The notes under the pieces: generated by a model
Told to the model about the DNA's origin: nothing
Databases searched by the model: none
The model's input: only the letters and a program-made list of their open reading frames with translations
Origin: Balamuthia mandrillaris
Taxonomy: Eukaryota; Discosea; Longamoebia; Balamuthiidae
Direction: 5' to 3'
Assembly (NCBI GenBank): GCA_031835245.1
Contig: JAVKOQ010000205.1
Coordinates: forward strand, 1 to 64,000
Length of the DNA stretch: 64,000 nt
Shown here: positions 57,481 to 64,000 of the stretch, piece after piece
How positions within the stretch are numbered: position 1 is the stretch's first letter
Layout: each line of letters starts with the position of its first letter
Translations under genes and position numbers: made by a program

Positions 57481-57650
57481 TGAGAGAGAAGAGAGAAGAG
57501 AGAAGAGAGAAGAGAGAAGAGAGAAGAGAGAAGAGAGAAGAGAGAGGAGAGAGGAGAGAGGAGAGAAGAGAGAAGAGAGAATGGAGGAGAGAGAAGAGAG
57601 AAGAGAGGAGATAAGAGAGGACAGGAGAGAGAAGAGAGAAGAGAGAATGT
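57481..57650 (-). repeat. (GAGAGAA)n array
   Basis: AGAGAAG/AGAGAGA heptamer-like units on the plus strand, pyrimidine on the minus strand. Lies between the minus-strand endonuclease-like gene and the armadillo gene start. Probably within an intron or 5' region of the former. Confidence 0.9.
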
Positions 57651-57694
57651 ACATTTCTGTAGACATTGTAACATCAGCCGAAAAAGAAACAAAG

Positions 57695-58710
57695 ATGAGC
57701 GCTGCTGTGCAAGACATCGTAACGAAGCTGCAGGATAAGAAGGAGGACCACGGGAAAGCCCTTCCATTGCTTCGCGATTTAGCTGCCGCGGCCTCTGATG
57801 GTTGGTTTCTTCTATTTTTGGTGCACTAAACAGGTTTGCTGATAAATCCTTTATTTTTTTTTTCTTTTGTCAAACTTTTCCCTCAGCTCAAATTCGTGAA
57901 AGTGTGGTGGAGGCCGTGGCCGCTGTTTTGGAGCTGATCAGAGCGCACACCGCACAAAGTGACCTTTTGAAACATGCGTTCACCGCTTTGGCGCACCTCA
58001 CCTCCTACTCTGGTGCTTTCTTTGGTTATTTATGTTCCTCTCAATCACTTTCTTACACTATTTTTTTTTTGTGTTTTTTTTTTTGTTGGTGTTTTCTCGT
58101 TTTCGTTTTCTTCTTCTTCTTCTTCTTCTTTTTCTTTTTCTTTTTCTTTTTTTTTCTTTTTCTTTTTTTTCTTTTTCTTTTTCTTTTCTTTTCTTCTTTT
58201 TTTTTTGGGTGGGGTAAAGCCAAAAACCAGAACGAGTTTATGCAGGAAGGAGGGTTGGAGGCATTGCTCAACGGTATGAAAACCTGCCCTGATGATGCTG
58301 CCGTACAACGAGAAGCTCTCAAAGTGTTGATTAACATATCCTACAGTGATGGTATGCAACGGAGGATTGTATTCGTTACTAGTCCTTACGCTTTCGGCTT
58401 ATTCCTGTTCTTGTTCTTGTTCTTGTTCTTGTTCTTCTTGTTCTTCTTCTTCTTCTTCTTCTTCTTGTTCTTCTTGTTCTTGTTCTTGTTCTTCTTGTTC
58501 TTCTTGTTCTTCTTCTTCTTCTTCTTCTTCTTCTTCTTCTTCTTCTTCTTCTTCTTTTCCTTTTAGAACATGAAAAGGCTGTGGTGGCAGGAGGAGCAGT
58601 TGATTTGGTTGTGAAAAGCATGGAGCACCATTCCAAAGATGAATCCGTTCAACACTTTGCATGTTGGGTGTTGTTGAATCTTGCTTCTGCTGGTACTCAT
58701 TATTCTCTCT

Positions 58711-58745
<35 letters not shown>

Positions 58746-60481
58746 ATTTACTTTGTTGTCAAATAGCAACACCAGCAACAACAGCAGCTATCATCGCCGC
58801 GATGGGTGCTCATCACTCCAGCAGAGTTGTGCAGCATTACGGTGCATTTGCGTTGGAAAAAATCGCAGCCTTTCATGGTAGTTTATATCTTTCTCTCGTT
58901 TTCTGCTGCTTTCATGCTCTTTGCTCTTTGTCTCCTCGTTTTCTTTGCTGCTCTTGCTCTGCTTCTTCTTCTTGTCCTTGTTCTTCTTCTACTTCTACTT
59001 CTTCTTATCCTTCTCCTTCTTCTTCCCTCTAAACCATTATTATCATATGTAGAGGATTTACGAATGGAGATGGTGGTCAAAGGAGCTGTAGAGGCCTTAG
59101 CGGCAGCCAGTGCTTACTCAGAACTTCAAGTCTGCGTTATTCGTGCTCTTGGTAACCTTGCATGTAACAGTATGTACTTCACCATTAATTTTCTTGTTCT
59201 TTCATCTTTGTTCTTTCTTGTTTCTTCTATCATCTATCTTGTTTACTGTTTATTGTTTCTTCTTATTTCTTGCTTTTATCTTTCTCTTCTTCATTCTGTA
59301 TGCTTACTTTATTTCAAAATAGATGAAACACAAACAGCGGTTGTATCCAAAGGCAAAGGACTGCCCACTGTGATGGCTGCCATGAATGACAATCCTACCG
59401 ATGAGACCTTGTTGACGTACGCGTGTTGGGCCTTGGAACAATTTGCAAGCGAGAATCCTGGTACTTTCGCTCCTTTCTTGTTTCTCCTTGTTTTAGTTTA
59501 TTCTTACCTATGTATTCTCGGTAGTAAACCAGCAAGCTATATTCGAGGCAAAAGGAGTTGAAGCAATCATAACGGCCATGAAAGCATTTCCTGAGTCAAA
59601 ACGACTGCTATTCAGCGCTTTGGGTGCTCTCCTTAACCTTAGCTGTAATGACGGTCAGTGGCTTGTCATTTTTTTTTTTGTTTGCTTTCTGCTTTCTCAT
59701 CTTTTTGCCGCCTATCTCTTTCACTCCTTACAAAACCGATAGACATTGAAAAAGCGAGCATCAGTACTGGTGTTATCGAGATTGCGTTGGATACAATTAA
59801 GCGTCACAACGATGTGCTCCTGCGTTACTCTGGTGTTTGGTTGTTGGCTAATCTAAGCCACACCTTTGGTTCCTATCTTTCTTCTCTTTTATTGTAAACT
59901 CTTCTATTTCATTTTTGACCAGAACGCAAAACACATACCAGATGAAAATAGGCGTTACATCGCTAAAAACGGAGGCATTGATGCCATTGTAGCTGCCATG
60001 GATGAGCACAAGGATTTTTCTGACTTGATGTCTCATGGTTGTCTTGCGTTGGTCAACCTTGGCAAACTTGATGGTGATCCTCTCTCTCTTCGTCGTTCTC
60101 TTCTCTTCGTCGTTCTCTTCTCTTCTCTTCGTTGTTCTCTTCTCTTCTCTTCGTCGTTCTCTTCGTCGTTCTCTTCTCTTCGTCGTTCTCTTCGTCGTTC
60201 TCTTCTCTTCTCTTCTCTTCGTCGTTCTCTTCTCTTTCTCTTCTCTTCTCTTCTCTTCTCTTCTCTTCTCTTCTCTTCTCTTCTCTTCTCTTCTCTTCTT
60301 TTCTCTTCGCATTCTGTTTCTCTCCCGTTCTCTCTTCTGAATGCTTTCGGTTACATCAGAAAATTTGGAGTTGCTGAAACAAAAGGGAGGAGAGCATTTA
60401 CATACTTGTGCAGACGCAGCAGACGATCCTCACACCCAGCGTGCTGCTGAACAGCTGTTACACAAGATGGAAAACAACTGA
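57695..60481 (+). CDS. armadillo-repeat protein, one repeat per exon
   Basis: 454 aa in 11 exons: 57695-57800, 57887-58012, 58220-58351, 58567-58692, 58767-58877, 59053-59169, 59323-59460, 59525-59653, 59743-59868, 59942-60073, 60360-60481. Each internal exon encodes one ARM/HEAT-like repeat of about 37-46 residues (VQREALKVLINISYSD, VQHFACWVLLNLASA, LQVCVIRALGNLACN, LLFSALGALLNLSCND, LLRYSGVWLLANLSH), and every intron is phase 1. An in-frame ATG at 57647 would add 16 residues. No other domain. A helical scaffold for protein binding; partner unknown. Introns carry T-rich, TTC/TTCTTG and TTCTC arrays. Confidence 0.88.
58405..58557 (+). repeat. (TTCTTG)n/(TTC)n array in armadillo intron 3
   Basis: TTCTTG hexamers grade into pure TTC toward the acceptor in intron 58352-58566. 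A further T-rich TTTTTC array fills 58110-58205 in intron 2. Confidence 0.95.
60083..60302 (+). repeat. TTCTC/TTCGTCG array in armadillo intron 10
   Basis: TCTTCGTCGTTC blocks alternate with TTCTC pentamers, then about 60 bp of pure TTCTC. Within intron 60074-60359. Confidence 0.95.
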
Positions 60482-60540
60482 GAATGCTTTTCTTTGTATT
60501 ATTCTTGTCTTATTAACATTTTTTTTTGAAAAAGAGACAA

Positions 60541-60740
60541 AGAAGAAGAAGAAGAAGAAGAAGAAGAAGAAGAAGAAGAAGAAGAAGAAGAAGAAGAAGA
60601 AGAAGAAGAAGAAGAAGGCAAGAAGAAGAACAAGAACAAGAACAAGAACAAGAAGAAGAAGAAGAAGAAGAAGAAGAACAAGAAGAAGAACAAGAACAAG
60701 AAGAAGAAGAAGAAGAAGAAGAAGAACAAGAAGAAGAAGG
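60541..60740. repeat. (GAA)n/(GAACAA)n array between convergent genes
   Basis: About 200 bp of AAG/GAA triplets with AAGAAC interruptions, between the stop of the armadillo gene (60481) and the stop of CutA (60746). It ends six bases from the CutA stop codon, so it lies in the CutA 3' UTR, where it is pyrimidine on the coding strand. Confidence 0.95.
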
Positions 60741-60745
60741 GTAGC

Positions 60746-61172
60746 TTATTGTTGCTGAGACCGCATAGCAGTGGTGCTCTCTTCCAACCACTTCAAATAC
60801 GGCGGGTTGCCCTTTTGAATGGGCAGGCTGATCACTTCAGGCACTTCGTAGGAGTGTTTGGCTTTCACGGTGGAGATGACCTGATCCAAAAGGTCTGTGC
60901 GTGTCTTTATGACCAAGAGGAGTTCTGTGTCTTTTTGGATCTTCCCTTGCCACACATACTTCGAAGTAATACCTATCAAAAAAGAATGCATTCTTGGTGA
61001 GTGTGGACAAAAAAACAAAACACAAATGCAAACCTGGAACTATGTTCACACAAGCAACAAGACCAGCTTCTAAGAGAGCATCGCTCACCTCCTCAGCCTG
61101 TTGCATGCTGTTGGTGGTCACAAAGGCAACGCTAAACTTGCCTTCTGCATCCAAAGATCGAGACGGCTCCAT
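60746..61172 (-). CDS. cutA: CutA1-like protein
   Basis: 121 aa in two exons (complement): 61034-61172 and 60746-60972. Small trimeric ferredoxin-like fold protein linked to divalent-cation tolerance in bacteria and to acetylcholinesterase anchoring in animals; the true biochemical role is unsettled. Family blocks: FSVAFVTTNSMQQAEEVSDA, LLEAGLVACVNIVPG, SKYVWQGKIQKDTELLLVIK, TVKAKHSYEVPEVISLPI, YLKWLEES. There is no targeting peptide, so cytosolic. Full family length. Confidence 0.93.
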
Positions 61173-61927
61173 GGTGGTGGTATTCTATTCTTCTCCCCAA
61201 CAAAAGCAAACAAGCCAATACCACTTGAAACAAAGTTATGCAGGCTAAACAGGCAGGTAAAACAAAAAAAAAAAAAAGCAGAGACGGAGCAGCAGCAGCA
61301 GTGACCAACAAGCAAAGAACAGCGAAGGCAGCTTCTTCTTTTGGCTCTTCACTGGAATGCCAAAAATGTTAACGATGTGAGAAATTTTATGCATGTTAGG
61401 AATGTAGATCTTTATTTTCCACTCCAGGACGACACGAAAACCACCAGTGGAAAAAAAAAAAGAGGATGGAGCGCGAAGGCAAGCAAGAGGAAGGGGAGGA
61501 AGAGGAGGAGGAAATCCAAGCCCTTCCCTCCTTGCTCCAATCCTTTGCACACTGTACCCACTGCGAGCTCTCTCCTTTAACGAGCTGACCTCCTTGCCAT
61601 AGCAGCGCTCACCACCCTTCCTCATCCCTCCTCGATCGTCGTTTCCTGCAGCACCTCAGCATCGATTGGATTTGCAACTAACTACATAACAGAATTCTCT
61701 TTTCTTCATCGCTCACTTCTCCATCGTCCGAGGACATCCTTTCATTCACATTAACCTCAGGAAAGTGAGTCCCAGCAACACTATGTTAGCTTTCACTATG
61801 GGTGTTACAGGAGACGACACTTCTGCGTACATCAGAACTCACTCCTCTCATCCTTCACAAAAGGTCTGCTCCTATTTTCTGTTCCCATAAAACAAGAACA
61901 AGAAACGAGGAAACATTCCACCTCTCT
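61173..61927. other. intergenic between two minus-strand genes
   Basis: About 750 bp. Contains an A-run at 61263-61275 and a purine-rich stretch at 61450-61515. No supported gene or RNA. Confidence 0.5.
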
Positions 61928-63113
61928 TTACTTTCTGTACAATACTTTCTTCAGCTGACCATCCACAACCTTGTAGACGGGCACCTCAAGCTCCTTCATT
62001 ACTATCCGCATCACCTCGTCCGTTCGGCCTCTGATCACCATGCTGGCGTACTTGTCGTAGGGCGTCTTTTGAAGGTTCACGATGACCAACTTGCCTCCTT
62101 CCTTCTTGTAGGAATGCTCCACAAGGTTACAGGCCGGAGAGACCCTGAGGGACGTGCCAAGAACCAACGCCAGATCGCAGCGTTCAGAGTGCTCCTTGGC
62201 CTTGCGCCATTCCTCAGGGGGTAGAGGGCTGCCAAAACCAACACCCGTATTGGAGAACTCGAAGCAGCCGCACTGCTGGCACTTGACCGGCCGTCGGATG
62301 CGCTTGCTGCCGGGAGAGATGAGAAAGTGCGGGGCTTTGCAGCGGTCGCACTCTTTCTTCATTCGACTGCCATGAAGCTCTGACATTTTGTTGGGAGACA
62401 CCTGAGTGAGCAAGTCGTGAGTAAAGAGAAAGAGACAAACACGGGAGCACGAAAGTTGATTACATACCCCAGACATAAGATGAAGACCATCCACGTTGGT
62501 GCTCACGAGAAACTTGAGATAAGACTCGTCTTCGGAGGGAAGATGCATGAGCGTAGCCAATGCTCTGTGGGCGAACGTGGGAGAAGCTTCGTTTAACCTC
62601 TCCCCGAAGGAAGCAGGTGTCTCTCCTTCTGCTTCCAAGGTCCAAACTCCTTTTGGTCCTCTGCAAACAGAATAAGAAAATTAGAAACTGAAGAAGAAAC
62701 AATGGAGCAGAACAAAGCGTTCGAACAACAAAAGAAAAAGGAGTAGAAATGATTGAGGAAGCAAACCTGTAGTCGGGAATGTCAGCGGCAGTCGATATGC
62801 CAGCTCCGGTGTAAGCCACGGCATAGTTGCTCTCTTTCATCCACTGAGCCAGCAGCCTGGCCTTGCGTTCAATCTCTTCCAGCTCGTCGAGATACTCGGT
62901 CTTGTCCTCATCGTCCTCAATCTGGTAGGAGCAGAAGCCTTTGCTCACTATCAAAGTCTCTCCTCGAATCTCTTTCGATACTACGTTCAGTTGTTTCCGG
63001 TTGAACCGTTTGATGTTGGTGTGAAGAGAGGAGGCGCTATTGCTTCTGGTTTGGTGGTGGGAAGGCGATGCCACAGGAGGAGGAGGAGGAGGTGCTACTA
63101 GTTTCGTTTGCAT
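61928..63113 (-). CDS. SIRT7-like (class IV) sirtuin with atypical catalytic motif
   Basis: 337 aa in three exons (complement): 62767-63113, 62468-62660, 61928-62401. N-terminal basic/Pro-rich tail, then AVAYTGAGISTAADIPDYRG (about 98-117), GVWTLEAEG, VSTNVDGLH (168-176), SELHGSRMKKECDRC with putative catalytic His190, a second CxxC (CQQCGC), VLGTSLRVSPA, KLVIVNLQKTPYD and RTDEVMRIVMKEL. The IPDYRGPxGVWTL block and the end resemble SIRT7/SIRT6. Odd points: the near-invariant Gln of the QNxDGLH motif is Thr170 (STNVDGLH), and the Asn after the catalytic His-Gly is Ser. NAD use may be altered or lost. Expected location is nuclear or nucleolar by analogy to SIRT7. Confidence 0.88.
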
Positions 63114-63532
63114 GTTTATTTGTTTGTTAGGTCAAACTAGAGTGGTTACTCAAGGTTTAGAGGAAACGATCCTTTATTTTATTCTTCAACAGAACATAAC
63201 AACCCGGTGAACCGAAGATACGTACCTCTTCAGGCAAAAAGGCAGGTTTTATGCTGCAAAGCAGAGAAGGGCCTGCCGTTCCACCTCCTCTCCTCTCCTT
63301 TTCTGTAGTTTCGCTGAAGGGGCACCCCGGATGTTTGATTTTTTATTGGCTCTATGAAAAGTCCAATGTACCCTGGCGTCGATGGAAACCGAAGTGATCG
63401 TCGCCCAAGTGGCGAGAGCGTGTCGATGGAACCGTTGGCAATTCCAAGACGATTTCCCCAGTTCTACTCTTCCAACTCGTGCATGCGGCTGCACATAAAA
63501 GGAGCTCTGGATTACGACCCAATGATGTTGTT
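63114..63532. other. divergent promoter spacer
   Basis: About 420 bp between the SIRT7-like gene and the duplicated signal-peptide region. GC-richer patches but no supported frame. Confidence 0.45.
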
Positions 63533-63675
63533 ATGAGAACAATGCCCGCTCAAGGTGGTGTCTTTACGTTGGTTGCGTTTCTCGTTCTTTCGTTTGCCCA
63601 ATGATGTTGTTATGAGAACAATGCCCGCTCAAGGTGGTGTCTTTACGTTGGTTGCGTTTCTCGTTCTTTCGTTTT
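63518..63675 (+). repeat. 79-bp perfect tandem duplication
   Basis: The unit starting CCCAATGATGTTGTTATGAG occurs at 63518 and again at 63597, identical through CTCGTTCTTTCGTTT. It covers the start codon and signal-peptide coding region of the downstream gene, creating a 24-residue upstream frame (63533-63604) that starts identically and then stops. Confidence 0.93.
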
Positions 63676-64000
63676 GTTTCGCAAATGCCTACACGAGCAC
63701 CGCTTGCCAACGAGAGCAGCGTATAACCTTTCGTTACCTTGTGGATGGGCCTTTGCGCCCTCCCTCTGCAAACGAGCCCAACGAAGCAGTCAACGGCTCC
63801 CAGGAAGAGGTTCTATGCTTTGATGGCCTCATCCAGGACGCCGATCATCCTCTCTCCTCGCTAGGCACCTTGACAGGCTGCGCCAGGATCAACTCTGCCC
63901 ATTCGGTTTCTTACAGCGAGCTCTCAGCCTTTCAAGCAACTGTCAGACACATCATCCGACTGGATGGCAGAGGCACCATAGTGGACGACGATGAAGCCAG
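63612..64000 (+). CDS. secreted protein, 5' part (runs off window)
   Basis: 129 codons to the window edge. Residues 1-26 are a signal peptide (GGVFTLVAFLVLSFCFANA). The mature part begins YTSTACQREQRITFRYLVDG and has spaced cysteines (CFDG, GCAR). No domain recognised from this length. The ATG chosen is in the second copy of the 79-bp duplication because only that copy continues; the first copy gives a short upstream ORF with the same N-terminal 22 residues. Confidence 0.65.
   Translation, partial: MRTMPAQGGVFTLVAFLVLSFCFANAYTSTACQREQRITFRYLVDGPLRPPSANEPNEAVNGSQEEVLCFDGLIQDADHPLSSLGTLTGCARINSAHSVSYSELSAFQATVRHIIRLDGRGTIVDDDEA

Overview
The window is nuclear DNA of a protist. Genes are monocistronic, lie on both strands, are spliced at GT-AG sites (up to 21 exons) and often carry long microsatellites inside introns. 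The gene set (TSET coat subunit, Ras, a RasGAP, Rab7, Kelch, RCC1, METTL9, SIRT7-like sirtuin, GH16 glucanase, GT64 glycosyltransferase, zinc-binding-loop His-Me endonuclease) fits a free-living amoebozoan, perhaps an Acanthamoeba or Balamuthia relative. That placement is inference; no rRNA or organelle marker is present.

Layout. 1-433: tail of an unidentified gene. 873-8135: 21-exon beta-propeller/alpha-solenoid protein matching TSET/TPLATE subunit TTRAY2 (TWD40-2). 8516-8929: small hypothetical. 10163-11656: intronless PAP2-type membrane phosphatase. 12025-12815 (-): charged protein. 13180-14547 (-): ZPR1-like domain fused to a sirtuin. 15323-17522: F-box/RCC1 protein. 18064-19406 (-): secreted Kelch protein. 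20457-22826: transposase-like zinc-finger protein, facing a minus-strand gene of unknown function (23198-23645). 23915-28577: TPR protein with a KIAA0513/SBF2-like C-terminus. 28628-29827 (-): METTL9. 30156-30716: Ras. 30993-32453: AlaX-type tRNA-editing protein. 32566-33597 (-): Rab7.

34007-39218 (-) holds a tandem family of four small acidic-to-basic proteins plus one relic that I cannot assign to any known family. 39921-42721: calponin-homology/coiled-coil protein with the same KIAA0513/SBF2-like module. 42909-47561 (-): a transmembrane protein with a lectin-like outside and a RasGAP inside. 48048-50173: CCCH zinc fingers inside a split macro-like domain. 50401-53577: type II membrane glycosyltransferase with GT64 domain. 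54203-55652: secreted GH16 glucanase. 56296-57440 (-): zinc-binding-loop His-Me endonuclease-like gene, apparently disrupted. 57695-60481: armadillo protein with one repeat per exon. 60746-61172 (-): CutA. 61928-63113 (-): SIRT7-like sirtuin with unusual catalytic substitutions. 63612-end: start of a secreted protein behind a 79-bp tandem duplication.

Themes: Ras/Rab signalling (Ras, receptor-like RasGAP, Rab7), membrane traffic (TSET, Rab7), NAD-dependent deacylation (two sirtuins) and protein/tRNA modification. Intronic microsatellites are nearly always pyrimidine-rich on the coding strand, whichever strand the gene is on. Exon limits were read by hand from splice consensus and frame continuity; single-base errors are possible.
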